A stretch of DNA of 64,000 bases from Shewanella insulae (lineage in GTDB: Bacteria; Pseudomonadota; Gammaproteobacteria; Enterobacterales; Shewanellaceae), in assembly GCF_009831655.1 (NCBI RefSeq), contig NZ_WRPA01000009.1, forward strand, positions 1 through 64,000, read 5' to 3'. The translations under genes were made by a program, and so were the position numbers. The first letter of the stretch is position 1; every line of letters starts with the position of its first letter. The notes under the pieces are model-generated. The model made no database searches, was not told the origin of the DNA, and saw nothing but the letters and a program-made list of their open reading frames with translations. Positions 27,791 through 36,345 of the stretch are shown piece by piece.

Positions 27791-27812
27791 CATTTGGCTA
27801 TTATGCCAAATG
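27791..27812. promoter_or_regulatory. ArsR-type operator
   Basis: CATTTGGC-TATTAT-GCCAAATG is a perfect 8-bp inverted repeat. Its spacer is a -10-like TATTAT, and it lies 26 bases before the arsR start. ArsR/SmtB repressors bind such sites over the promoter, so autorepression is likely. Confidence 0.7.
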
Positions 27813-27838
27813 AAGGCTCCACTCTTTTGAGGCGCACA

Positions 27839-28165
27839 ATGAAACCAACGACAGCTCAGGCTCAGCAACAGCGACTCAATAATCGCGTCGCCGTACTCAA
27901 GGCCCTGGCCCATCCGACCCGTCTCTGGCTGGTTGAGCAGCTGGAACAGCAGGAGCGCTGTGTCTGCGAGCTCACCGACGGCGTGGATGCCGACATCTCT
28001 ACCGTCTCCAAACACCTGTCACTACTCAGACAGGCGGGCATAGTCACCAGCCGCCGTGAGGGCAAGCAGATCTACTACCGCCTTGAGACGCCCTGTCTGC
28101 TCGGCATGCTGACCTGTATCGAGACCGCCCTCGAGACGAAAACGCCAGGCTGCTGCGGTAACTAG
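27839..28165 (+). CDS. ArsR/SmtB family repressor
   Basis: A 108-residue winged-helix protein: KALAHPTRLWLVEQL, then CVCELTDGVDADISTVSKHLSLLRQAGIVTSRREGKQIYYRL. The ERCVCEL motif carries the paired cysteines typical of arsenic-type sensing, and the C-terminus ends in a CC pair (GCCGN). GAGG eight bases before the ATG at 27839 supports this start over longer in-frame options; these would begin inside or before the operator. It heads an operon with a thioredoxin-like protein and a permease. Confidence 0.92.
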   Translation: MKPTTAQAQQQRLNNRVAVLKALAHPTRLWLVEQLEQQERCVCELTDGVDADISTVSKHLSLLRQAGIVTSRREGKQIYYRLETPCLLGMLTCIETALETKTPGCCGN

Positions 28166-28218
28166 TGCTTATCAAAGACCAAGGCACAAGATTCAATCCA
28201 TGCAATAAGGGGAACACA

Positions 28219-28467
28219 ATGAAGATAGAAGTACTCGGCAGCGGCTGTAAACGCTGCACCAACCTCGCCGACGATATCGCCAGAATCGCCGATGAGCTCA
28301 ACCTAAAGATAGAGCTGAGCAAGGTCACCGACATCGCCCAGATCGCCGCCTATGGCGTCATGTCTACCCCTGCCATAGTGATCGACGGTGAGGTACTGAC
28401 AACGGGCCGCCAACCCGGCGAGGAAGAACTCACCCAGTTGCTAACCAAGATCCACAAGGTGCAATAA
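28219..28467 (+). CDS. Small thioredoxin-like (redox-active disulfide protein 2) protein
   Basis: An 82-residue glutaredoxin-like fold with CKRC near residue 10 and the cis-Pro segment VMSTPAIVIDG. AGGGGAA six bases before the ATG at 28219 decides the start. This small family is typically encoded between an ArsR regulator and a DUF318/ArsP-type permease, as here, and may deliver electrons or handle thiol-bound metal(loid)s for the permease. Confidence 0.9.
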   Translation: MKIEVLGSGCKRCTNLADDIARIADELNLKIELSKVTDIAQIAAYGVMSTPAIVIDGEVLTTGRQPGEEELTQLLTKIHKVQ

Positions 28468-28494
28468 CGTCTCAGCCGTCTCAGGGGAGGGCCT

Positions 28495-29499
28495 ATGCTA
28501 GCCTGGTTTACCCAACTCGCCGACCTCCTGGTCTACGATCTATTTGGCCTCTCCAGTCAGAGCGCGGCAGGTGGGGCACTGCACTTCTTCGTCGAAGACA
28601 CAAGTAAGATCTTCGCCCTGCTAGTGGTGATGATCTACCTGATCGGCTGGCTTAGGGCCGCACTCAATGTCGAACGGGTGCGCGACTATCTCGCGGGCAA
28701 GCCTAGGCTGCTGGGTTATGGCCTGGGGGCAGGCTTTGGCGCCATCACCCCCTTCTGCTCCTGCTCCAGTATTCCCGTCTTCCTCGGCTTTACCACAGCA
28801 GGGATCCCCGTGGGGATCACCATGGCGTTTCTGCTGACCTCGCCGCTGATCAACGAGGTGGCCATCCTGCTGCTGTTTAGCCTGCTCGGCGCTAAGGTTA
28901 CCCTGCTCTACGCCCTCACCGGCATCACCATAGGCATGCTAGGTGGTGCCCTGCTGGATCTATTGCACGCCGAGCGCTGGCTACAGCCCCTCGCCGCCAA
29001 TGCCTATCGACGCGGCGTATCTCAGGCGCAAACTGCCGCAGATCACTCCTCGACCAAGAACCCGCCAGGCATGAGCTGGCGCCAGCGCCACCAATTTGCC
29101 AAGGAGGAGACACTCACCATCTTCGGCCGGGTGTGGAAATGGGTCATCATAGGGGTAGGCCTGGGCGCGGCGCTGCACGGCTTCGTGCCAGCCGGCTATC
29201 TGGAGGCCAACCTGGGCGACGGCCAGTGGTGGTCTGTGCCCATCGCCGTGCTGATGGGCATCCCCCTGTATGCCAATGCCACCGGCGTGATCCCTGTACT
29301 GGAGAGCCTGTTGATCCAGGGCGTGCCCCTGGGCACCACCCTAGCCTTCTGTATGAGCACGGTCGCCGCCAGCTTTCCCGAGTTTGTCATGCTCAAACAG
29401 GTGATGCAGTGGCGCCTGCTGGCCCTGCTGTTTGCCCTGCTACTGGTCGCCTTCACCCTGATGGGCTGGGTGCTGAACCTGGTCACCATTAGCGGGTGA
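28495..29499 (+). CDS. ArsP/DUF318-type permease
   Basis: A 334-residue inner-membrane protein with about eight membrane segments. The TPFCSCSSIPVFLGF motif near residue 83 (CSCS) is the signature of this permease family, with TSPLINEVA following and a second-half repeat GIPLYANATGVIPVLES. Characterised relatives export organoarsenicals; others are unassigned. It forms an operon with the repressor and thioredoxin-like genes (27 bases after the latter). An arsenic or thiol-reactive metalloid substrate is inference. Confidence 0.9.
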   Translation: MLAWFTQLADLLVYDLFGLSSQSAAGGALHFFVEDTSKIFALLVVMIYLIGWLRAALNVERVRDYLAGKPRLLGYGLGAGFGAITPFCSCSSIPVFLGFTTAGIPVGITMAFLLTSPLINEVAILLLFSLLGAKVTLLYALTGITIGMLGGALLDLLHAERWLQPLAANAYRRGVSQAQTAADHSSTKNPPGMSWRQRHQFAKEETLTIFGRVWKWVIIGVGLGAALHGFVPAGYLEANLGDGQWWSVPIAVLMGIPLYANATGVIPVLESLLIQGVPLGTTLAFCMSTVAASFPEFVMLKQVMQWRLLALLFALLLVAFTLMGWVLNLVTISG

Positions 29500-29591
29500 C
29501 AAAGGATGAGAATTCGCGATAGCATAGGCGAATAATATTGCTTAGCCGCTGAATCAACAGGCAAATAATTCATAAAAGGACAATCTTAGCC

Positions 29592-30221
29592 ATGGAAAGA
29601 GGCACACTGGTCCGCTGGAACCACGACAAAGGCTTTGGCTTTATCAAGCCCAACACGCCCAATGCCCAAGATGTGTTTATCCATATCTCGGCCCTGAAGC
29701 AGATGGCCAGAAAGCCTGTAGTGGGCGACGAGATCATCTACCAAAGCCAGCAGCAGAGTGACGGCAAGATAAAGGCTGTCAAGGCCAGCATTGAAGGCGT
29801 CGCCGTGATTTCAGGCATAGCTTCGGGGAGGGCTTCTGGCCTTGCGAATAAATCGACTCGCTCCCAATATAAAAACCATTCGTCCACGTCTCACTATTCT
29901 CACCGCCGCTCCGGCTCTCGCCTGCAGCGGATGATCTTCATTGTCATACTCGTGAGTATCGGCAGCTTTGCCGTCAAGCAGTATCAGGCACTCAATGCCA
30001 CTCCGGTGCTCACCTACGAGGAACTCCCCGCAGTCGAACCCCAAGAGTGGCAACCGACTACCCCCAAGTTTCGCTGTGAGACAGGCAAGACACATTGCAG
30101 TCATATGAGCTCCTGTGAGGAGGCAACCTACTACATACGTCATTGCCCAGGCACAGAGATGGACGGTGACGGCGACGGCGTACCCTGTGAGCGACAGTGG
30201 TGCCGCTGGGATAAAACATAA
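29592..30221 (+). CDS. Cold-shock domain / membrane / excalibur domain fusion protein
   Basis: A 209-residue mosaic. Residues 1-65 are a cold-shock domain with both RNA-binding motifs (GFGFIKP and DVFIHIS). A basic, Ser-rich linker (about 85-110) is followed by one membrane segment (about 113-130, MIFIVILVSIGSFAV). The C-terminal excalibur-type domain (about 160-205) has four to six Cys and the calcium-binding DGDGDGVPCE loop. The N-terminal nucleic-acid-binding part would be cytoplasmic and the excalibur domain periplasmic. Similar fusions are known in gammaproteobacteria; the role is unknown. Confidence 0.88.
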   Translation: MERGTLVRWNHDKGFGFIKPNTPNAQDVFIHISALKQMARKPVVGDEIIYQSQQQSDGKIKAVKASIEGVAVISGIASGRASGLANKSTRSQYKNHSSTSHYSHRRSGSRLQRMIFIVILVSIGSFAVKQYQALNATPVLTYEELPAVEPQEWQPTTPKFRCETGKTHCSHMSSCEEATYYIRHCPGTEMDGDGDGVPCERQWCRWDKT

Positions 30222-30255
30222 AACACATTTAAATCAACAACTACAAGGAAGCTTC

Positions 30256-31527
30256 ATGAAACAAGGATTGGTATTTCTCGGTCTGACCCTGGGCGGCCTG
30301 GCCCTCAACGTCAACGCTCAGCAGTGCGATCTCACCATCACAGGTACTGTACCCGAAGGGATTAGCCTGGATAAGCTGGTCGTCTCCACCTACAACAAGG
30401 AGCTGCCGGTCACCAGCCGGGACTATTCCCTGTGTGCCAGTAAGCAAGATCTTGAGGTCGTCGGCCGCCATAGCCCTAACAACACCATCTACCTGATGGA
30501 CAAGAGTGGCGCCATCCCCAGGGGTATATATACCGCCGAGGTGTTTGTGCAGAGCAAGGCGATCACCTTAGGCCCTGCCTCCAGCCTGACTAAGCAAGCC
30601 TGTAACCTGCGCTGTGGCTACTATGCCAGCCAAAGAGTGCTGCACTCAGACAAATTGCAGCAACTGGCAAGCCAGTACCAACAATTACCTGCCACAGATG
30701 GCAAGGCAATTGGCGCCTTCGTTAGCCAGCATAAGACAGAGTTAGCCCAGCTCTACTATGGCGATATGCAGCCCAAGTCCATGGCGCCTGTCGATACCGG
30801 CGATCTCTGGGTCGATCCCTACAGCGGTGCCGGACTCTACTTCGATTCGCCCGATAACCTGCTCAACAGCACCTTTAGAGATACTGTGGGCACCAAGGCC
30901 AGGGAGGCCCGCAAACAGGATAAGGCCGTCGCCGAGGTGATGAAGCAACATAAGGCCTCACTACAAGGACTTATGAAAGGCTTCGACAGCTGGCAAGAAC
31001 GTGTAGAGGCAGTCGACAGGGTCAGCGGCGAGCTAAAAGCCACCCAAGATCCGGCGGCAGCACAGGTGGCACAACTACTGGAAGACGCCATAAAAACAGC
31101 CGAGGAGACGCTTAACAACTACCTTACCAACGACAACAAGACGCCCGTCGCAACCCTGGCCCAGGCCGATAAGGCGTTCGACCTCTTGTTGGCCGACTGG
31201 ACCATTGCCGCCTATACCCACACCAAGGATAAGCAGGCCTTCTCGGCGCTATTCAGCGAACACTTTAAGCAGCAACTGCCGATACGGGATCGCGAATTAG
31301 ACAAGGCACTGAGCCGCCTTATCGACCTGCCACAACATCTGGGTAAGATGTCACTAAACGATGGCTATCAACACATTCAGGTCGAGTTTAACCATGCCCT
31401 GCCAGCTTCGAACACACGCTATGAGTTTAAGGATGCCCTGCACAGCGTCAGCTTCGTCTACGAGAAAGGCGCCTGGCGACTCGACAGTGTCAGCCAGCTG
31501 CCCATTAGCCACTATAACCAGGGCTAA
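30256..31527 (+). CDS. Unknown exported protein
   Basis: About 423 residues. AAGGAAG precedes the ATG at 30256, and the protein then has a clear signal peptide (MKQGLVFLGLTLGGLALNVNAQ). The first ~110 mature residues are Cys-containing and beta-rich. The middle (about 220-320) is helical and charged, and the C-terminal ~110 residues resemble a small alpha+beta domain ending LPISHYNQG. No family recognised. It lies 34 bases after the cold-shock/excalibur gene on the same strand, so the two may be co-transcribed. Confidence 0.75.
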   Translation: MKQGLVFLGLTLGGLALNVNAQQCDLTITGTVPEGISLDKLVVSTYNKELPVTSRDYSLCASKQDLEVVGRHSPNNTIYLMDKSGAIPRGIYTAEVFVQSKAITLGPASSLTKQACNLRCGYYASQRVLHSDKLQQLASQYQQLPATDGKAIGAFVSQHKTELAQLYYGDMQPKSMAPVDTGDLWVDPYSGAGLYFDSPDNLLNSTFRDTVGTKAREARKQDKAVAEVMKQHKASLQGLMKGFDSWQERVEAVDRVSGELKATQDPAAAQVAQLLEDAIKTAEETLNNYLTNDNKTPVATLAQADKAFDLLLADWTIAAYTHTKDKQAFSALFSEHFKQQLPIRDRELDKALSRLIDLPQHLGKMSLNDGYQHIQVEFNHALPASNTRYEFKDALHSVSFVYEKGAWRLDSVSQLPISHYNQG

Positions 31528-31600
31528 ATCAGGGTTAAAGCAGGGCCAAGCGTCTTGACCCTAAAAGCCTTACCAAAGTGAGGATAGTTGCGGCTCAGCC

Positions 31601-32392
31601 CTATGAGGCCGAGTCGCAACTCGAGCTGTAGTGATTAAGCTCGATAAGCCCTTGCAGCAAGATACCGTGATAGCGCGCCTTGATGAGCTGATAATCCAGC
31701 TCGGGGGCGAAGTAGTAGGTCACCTCTTCGGCGCCTGTCTGCTCCACCGGCACTAAGGTCAGCTTCCCCCAAGGGGTCTGCTGCGAAGGCTGAGGGGATT
31801 TGACGTAGAATTGATAAGGCTCCATGGCATCCGAGGCCTGACGAACCAGGGCAAACTGGTGTCGCCCCTTTAGCAGCAAGCGGCGCATCTCGATAGCCAG
31901 TGTGTCCACATCCCGCAGGGCCTTGTCTTTAGAGCGATAGTCGGTCACCTCACCATCCAGTGCCACCCGCGCGGCGCGGCCATTGTCGCTAAACTCTACC
32001 TGCATGTCGCGGGCGCGAAAGCCGCTCACCTGTTGATGAAACGCCTGGGTGATCCACTCCTGTGTGGCCTCCGACCAGCTTAGTTCGGCCCGCTGCCGAT
32101 AGCGGGTGCCTATGCCTAGGATGCTGGCCTGACTGTCTGAGGTCACCACCGCCCGTTTGCCCTGCCACTGTTCGGTGCGGCTCATGGTGCCCGTGTGTAT
32201 GCCGCTGAGATAGATATCATAGTCCGAGCGGCGACTGCACTGAGCCTTTTTATCTTGTGCATCACGGATCTGAGTCTCGCCCGCCAGCACAGGCTGGCTC
32301 GTCGCCAGGGCGGAGATAACAACCGAGGCAACCAGCACAAACTTGGCGTTGAGACGCAATCGGGCAGGCAGAGCGAGCGGCTGTTGCATCAC
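31601..32392 (-). CDS. Exported DUF3108-like protein
   Basis: A 263-residue protein with a signal peptide (about residues 1-37, ending SQPVLA). The rest is beta-rich, with a C-terminal stretch YYFAPELDYQLIKARYHGILLQGLIEL that resembles the DUF3108 pattern. The start is a GTG whose first G is the last base of the upstream gene's TAG stop (an ATG follows directly), so the two genes are translationally coupled. Probably a periplasmic partner of the Omp85-type barrel encoded just upstream. Confidence 0.75.
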   Translation of the reverse strand: MMQQPLALPARLRLNAKFVLVASVVISALATSQPVLAGETQIRDAQDKKAQCSRRSDYDIYLSGIHTGTMSRTEQWQGKRAVVTSDSQASILGIGTRYRQRAELSWSEATQEWITQAFHQQVSGFRARDMQVEFSDNGRAARVALDGEVTDYRSKDKALRDVDTLAIEMRRLLLKGRHQFALVRQASDAMEPYQFYVKSPQPSQQTPWGKLTLVPVEQTGAEEVTYYFAPELDYQLIKARYHGILLQGLIELNHYSSSCDSAS

Positions 32393-33564
32393 TAGAAGAC
32401 TTCGTTGACGTTGAGGTAGAAGTTGGTCTCGTTCTCGCCGACACCAATATCCAGACGCAGGTTAATCTTGTCTTTGAGCTTGAAGCGGAAGCCTGTGCCA
32501 TAGGTGGTCAGCAGCTCGTCGTTAAGCTCGCTCACCTTGTCGGCCACGCTGCCCACACCCCCCCAGAACACCATGCCATAACGCTGGAAGATAGGCAGAC
32601 GGTACTCGACCTGCCCCATCATCATCTGCTTGTCACGGTAGCGGCCCTTGATGTAGCCGCGCATGGCACTTGAGCCGCCGAGGTCCGGCAGCATGTTCCA
32701 AGGCACGTCGCCACTGGTAAAGTGACCCTGCACCTGCCAGGCGATAAGGCCAGGCATCTGGCTCAACCAAGAGGTGGTGCTGAGATCGATATAGTTGGCC
32801 AGCTCGAGGTCATACTTGGCGAAGCTGTCGTACTCGCTGTTTTGATACAGGCCCGCGTCCAGCTGCAACAACCAGCCCTTGGTGGCGTTGAGGCGATAGT
32901 CGCGGGAATCATAGATGCTGGTGACCACCAGGCCAGAACTGAAGTTGTCCGGCAAGATGCCGTCGGATGGCAGCGGAATGTCGCCCTCTACCCGAGTAAA
33001 CTTGTCGGCACTGGCGTAGGTAAAGTCGGCGCCCACACCAACAAAATAGTTGTCGGCCACCTGGGTCATCCAACGCGGCGTGAAGCTGTAGAGCTGCTCG
33101 TCGAACTCATGGTGATTGCTGTCGATGTTGCCGTCCGCTATGCCGCGGCCGTAATAGACAGACACCTCGTTATGCAGCTCGAGTCCCAGCAACAGGCGCT
33201 GCTTGCCGCCGTTGAAGAAGGTCATGTTTTCCACTTCGACGCCGTAGGAGCTATTCATCGACACGAAGGAGTTAAGCACCAGGGAAGAGGGTTGCTCCTC
33301 GGGCGCGGCGCCATCTGCCTTGTATAGGCCGACCATCAGCAGGCCCACGCCAAACTTCTTCTCGGGCGTGTAATAGGCGGTCGGCAGATAGCTCATGTCT
33401 ATGGTCTTGCTCTCGTCAAACTCACCGTCGGCGCCGAAGACGTCCAGGATCTCATCGACCCAGGTAGGCTGCATATCTTTCGGGGTTTCAATCAGGGGGT
33501 CGACCGCAAAGGCCATTTGAGAAAAGGCCAGCAGGGACAAACATAAAATCCGTTTCATAGACAC
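32392..33564 (-). CDS. Omp85/BamA-superfamily outer-membrane barrel without POTRA domains
   Basis: A 390-residue protein with a signal peptide (to about residue 20). The body is a long run of amphipathic beta strands ending in a terminal Phe (NVNEVF). The strand-turn SSAMRGYIKGRYRDKQMMMGQVEYRLP corresponds to the Omp85 RGF/RGY motif in the barrel lumen. BamA and TamA carry 3-5 POTRA domains before the barrel; here only about 50 residues precede it, so this is a short-type member, perhaps in lipid or protein transport across the outer membrane. It is coupled with the downstream DUF3108-like gene. Confidence 0.85.
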   Translation of the reverse strand: MSMKRILCLSLLAFSQMAFAVDPLIETPKDMQPTWVDEILDVFGADGEFDESKTIDMSYLPTAYYTPEKKFGVGLLMVGLYKADGAAPEEQPSSLVLNSFVSMNSSYGVEVENMTFFNGGKQRLLLGLELHNEVSVYYGRGIADGNIDSNHHEFDEQLYSFTPRWMTQVADNYFVGVGADFTYASADKFTRVEGDIPLPSDGILPDNFSSGLVVTSIYDSRDYRLNATKGWLLQLDAGLYQNSEYDSFAKYDLELANYIDLSTTSWLSQMPGLIAWQVQGHFTSGDVPWNMLPDLGGSSAMRGYIKGRYRDKQMMMGQVEYRLPIFQRYGMVFWGGVGSVADKVSELNDELLTTYGTGFRFKLKDKINLRLDIGVGENETNFYLNVNEVF

Positions 33565-33919
33565 TCGAATCAGTAATGGAAAAAGAGAAATAAGCCCGGC
33601 ACTCGCGAGATGACCCCAAGTTAGGCCACGGCCGGACCGAAGCCGAGCGGCATTTTAACACCCCAGCGGGTTTCAACAACGACTTTTCGATTAACAAATG
33701 TTCAAAAATAGCCCCAATGGCTCAATTAAAAGTGCCGCGAAGATGCAACTCGCCCCCATGATCGGTCCAAATTTAAACAAACTCTCTGGGGCTAAAAACT
33801 TTTTTCATCATCTGTTCATACCGATTCGATAACGAAAGTGGCTTACAGCGCCATTTTGCCCCCTTAAAATCGCGATTTAGGCATAGTTTAAACCGCTGAT
33901 TTTCAAGGAGTTAATTTTA
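33565..33919. other. Regulatory gap between the Omp85-type gene and qnrA
   Basis: About 355 bases with no gene before the leader peptide. AT-rich near 33780-33900, where the qnr promoter must lie. No LexA box (CTGT-N8-ACAG) was found, unlike the qnrB promoters. Confidence 0.5.
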
Positions 33920-33988
33920 ATGAAAATCAAGACCTTGGATGCTAAGGTGCAGGCGATTTATTTGAGGAGTAAGCATGGATCTTATTGA
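33920..33988 (+). CDS. Possible 22-residue leader peptide overlapping qnrA
   Basis: ATG with AAGGAG nine bases before it opens a 22-codon frame (MKIKTLDAKVQAIYLRSKHG...) that ends in TGA at 33986-33988, 14 bases inside the qnr gene in another frame. The qnr ribosome-binding site GAGGAG (33964-33969) lies within the leader, so translation of the two could be coupled. It is too short for composition tests; the ribosome-binding site is the main support. Confidence 0.5.
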   Translation: MKIKTLDAKVQAIYLRSKHGSY

Positions 33989-34631
33989 CAAAGTTTTTAC
34001 ACAACAGGACTTTTCGCACCAAGACTTGAGCGACAGACGTTTTCGACGTTGCCACTTTTACCAGTGTGATTTTCGCCACGCCAATCTGCGCGATGCCAGC
34101 TTCGAAGAGTGTTATTTCATCGAACCCGGCGCCATAGAAGGCTGCCACTTTAACTACGCCGATCTGCGTGATGCGAGCTTTAAGGCGTGCCGACTCTCTC
34201 TGTCCATCTTTGCAGGCGCCAACTGTTTTGGCATCGAATTTAGAGAGTGTGATCTCAAGGGAACAAACTTCTCACGCGCCCGGTTTTACAACCAGATCAG
34301 TCATAAAATGTATTTCTGCACCGCCTACATCTCTGGCTGTAACCTCTCCTATGCCAACTTGAGCGACCAATGCCTGGAGAAATGCGAACTATTTGAAAAT
34401 AACTGGCGCAACGCCAATCTCATCGGTGCATCGCTAATGGGATCCGATCTTAATCGCGGCACCTTTTCTAGAGATTGCTGGCAGAACTTGAACATACGCG
34501 GGTGTGATCTCACCTACGCCGAGCTAGAGGGGCTCGACATCAGAAGCGTCAACTTGGAAGGCGTGAAGATCTGTGCCTGGCAGACGGAACAATTACTGGA
34601 ACCGCTAGGCATAGTCGTGATGCCAGACTAA
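33975..34631 (+). CDS. qnrA: QnrA-like pentapeptide-repeat quinolone resistance protein
   Basis: 218 residues, the same length as QnrA1 as I remember it, with long shared stretches (CHF-x-YADLRDASFKACRLSL, ANCFGIEFRECDLKG, QCLECELFENNW-type, GVKICAWQ). The protein is a right-handed quadrilateral beta-helix of pentapeptide repeats (A/C-D/N-L/F-x-x) with a break after residue 46 (IEPGAIEGCHF), typical of Qnr loops. It mimics DNA and shields gyrase/topoisomerase IV from quinolones. GAGGAG five bases upstream fixes the start. Plasmid qnrA genes are known to derive from Shewanella chromosomes, and this appears to be such a chromosomal gene: no mobile element lies next to it. Confidence 0.93.
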   Translation: MDLIDKVFTQQDFSHQDLSDRRFRRCHFYQCDFRHANLRDASFEECYFIEPGAIEGCHFNYADLRDASFKACRLSLSIFAGANCFGIEFRECDLKGTNFSRARFYNQISHKMYFCTAYISGCNLSYANLSDQCLEKCELFENNWRNANLIGASLMGSDLNRGTFSRDCWQNLNIRGCDLTYAELEGLDIRSVNLEGVKICAWQTEQLLEPLGIVVMPD

Positions 34632-34726
34632 CCGCGATAGGGATAACCTTATACTCATAAGCGATACCCATATTACGCGAGGCAAGCCAAAGCCCCCGAT
34701 AACTATTTACGGGAGCTGAGGGTTCA

Positions 34727-35131
34727 TTAGCGTACCCAGCGCATTAGCTGATTGGCGTCTTGCACCGCAAACTGGCGCTTGATCAGCTTACCCGAGCCGT
34801 CGAACAACAGGAGTTCGGCGGCGCCCGCCCGGTATTTGGCGATAAGCTTATCCCCATCTGGGGTGCCGACTCTCGCCAGCAGAAACACCAGGTTATCGCC
34901 CAGATGACCACGCGCCTCGTTCATCTGCTCTGTCTGGCTATGGCTCACCGCCAGATTTGGGTCATACACAAACACCAGCGCCGGCGTGCCTTTACCTATC
35001 TCCTCATGGGTCGCCTTAAAGCCCTTGGGCATCATCATAAGCAGCAGCGCGATCAGCCCCACCACGGCCAGGCTGACCCCAATCGCCATCCAAGGCCCAC
35101 GCTTAGTCCCGTTTAAATGCCGCTCTCCCAT
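34727..35131 (-). CDS. Membrane-anchored thioredoxin-like protein of unknown function
   Basis: About 134 residues from the ATG at 35131 (GGGAG upstream). One membrane segment (residues about 15-36, IGVSLAVVGLIALLLMMMP) anchors a C-terminal domain with alternating strands and helices (PALVFVYDP ... LLLFDGSGKLIKRQ) that looks like a thioredoxin fold lacking the CxxC. The longer frame to 35179 would start in the direct-repeat region. Function unknown. Confidence 0.65.
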   Translation of the reverse strand: MGERHLNGTKRGPWMAIGVSLAVVGLIALLLMMMPKGFKATHEEIGKGTPALVFVYDPNLAVSHSQTEQMNEARGHLGDNLVFLLARVGTPDGDKLIAKYRAGAAELLLFDGSGKLIKRQFAVQDANQLMRWVR

Positions 35132-35188
35132 GATGCTCGCTCCCTTTGATAACCATTCCAGATACAGAACAGTCACCATGTTACCTAG

Positions 35189-35217
35189 GCAAGCTGAGGC
35201 AAGTCTTAAAAATGGGT
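35189..35217. repeat. 29-bp direct repeat, left copy
   Basis: GCAAGCTGAGGCAAGTCTTA followed by AAAATGGGT, identical to 36766-36794 and in the same orientation, 1,577 bp apart. It codes for QAEASLKNG in both places. The two copies bound an AT-richer segment with two minus-strand genes. Confidence 0.9.
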
Positions 35218-35226
35218 AGCAAAATC

Positions 35227-36270
35227 CTATCTCATGCTGGCTAGCTTCTCTTTCGCTTTAACATTTCCCTTCGCTGCAGACAAACTAAGCCACTTTTTAG
35301 CTTCGACATAATCTATCGGCAGACCTAAACCTGAGCCATACATGATGCCAATTAGGTACTGAGCAGTACTATGCCCTTGTTCAGCCGCAAGCAGAAAATA
35401 GTGAGCCGCTTCCTCATAATTAAGCGGTTTCCCGGCTCCCTTAAAGAAACAATATGCAACTTTTGCCTGGGCTTCAGCGTGGCCTTGATCAGCAGCTAAT
35501 TGAAACCAATCACAGGAGACTGTAGGGTCCTTTTTTACCACTTGACCGACTCTATAAACCTCACCCAGATAATATTGCGCCTCAACAAGTTGTTGCTCAG
35601 CAGCTAAGTTTAATAATCTCATAGACTCTTGATTATTTAACTCAACACCTTCACCATTGGCATACAACAAAGCCATGCTGTATTGAGCATCGGGATTGTT
35701 AAGGTTCGCCGCCTTTGAAAAATACGTTACGGCAAGCGGCAGGTCTTTTGGTACATCAGTACCATAATAATACATTGATGCCAGAACATAACCTACCTCA
35801 CCAGACCCGCCTTCCACCGCAAGCTGATACCATTTTATTTTCTCTTGTATATTTTTCTCGACGCCCAAACCTTTTGAATACATAGTTCCAACAACATCAT
35901 ATGCAGGTACAAATCCTTGTTCTGCGGTTTTGAGCAACCATTTAAACGCTAATTCATAATTAATGTCAGTGCCCAAACCTGCATAATAGGAAAGCCCCAA
36001 GTTAAATTGAGCCCGCACATTGCCAAGCTCTGCAGCCTGTTTATACAAGTTAAACGCTTTAGCGTGATCCTTATCGACAACAATACCTTCATCATAAAAG
36101 CTGGCTAAGTAGCTTATAGCATCAGGATCTCCGCCATCAGCCAAGGGCTCTATGATCGCAAATGCTGCCGCATAGTCACCATTTTCCATAGCTAACTCGG
36201 CGCGTTCGATATTGGCATAGCAACTGAATGATGCAACGCCAAGCAATATTAAACAGATAAACTTCCTCAT
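35227..36270 (-). CDS. Exported Sel1-like repeat protein
   Basis: About 347 residues. GGAA six bases before the ATG at 36270 and the following signal peptide (MRKFICLILLGVASFSCYAN) decide this start over 36333. Eight or so 36-residue Sel1 (TPR-like) repeats follow, each with an A-x-Y/N-x-L-G-x-x-Y-x-x-G core (for instance FNLGLSYYAGLGTDINYELA). Sel1 solenoids bind proteins, often in the periplasm or at the envelope. Base composition is AT-richer than the neighbours. It sits inside the segment bounded by 29-bp repeats, with a small membrane-protein gene upstream on the same strand. Confidence 0.85.
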   Translation of the reverse strand: MRKFICLILLGVASFSCYANIERAELAMENGDYAAAFAIIEPLADGGDPDAISYLASFYDEGIVVDKDHAKAFNLYKQAAELGNVRAQFNLGLSYYAGLGTDINYELAFKWLLKTAEQGFVPAYDVVGTMYSKGLGVEKNIQEKIKWYQLAVEGGSGEVGYVLASMYYYGTDVPKDLPLAVTYFSKAANLNNPDAQYSMALLYANGEGVELNNQESMRLLNLAAEQQLVEAQYYLGEVYRVGQVVKKDPTVSCDWFQLAADQGHAEAQAKVAYCFFKGAGKPLNYEEAAHYFLLAAEQGHSTAQYLIGIMYGSGLGLPIDYVEAKKWLSLSAAKGNVKAKEKLASMR

Positions 36271-36345
36271 CGCTTTTCCATACTCTAATTTTTCTGCTTC
36301 CACAGTAAACAAACTTCGGAACAAAACTCTCAATCCAACGCGTTT

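Noticed and set aside
33760..33975. LexA (SOS) control of qnrA
   Set aside because: No CTGT-N8-ACAG box was found in the promoter region.
35180..35192. GTTACCTAGGCAA also present near 44355-44369
   Set aside because: A 13-base match is expected by chance several times in a window of this size.
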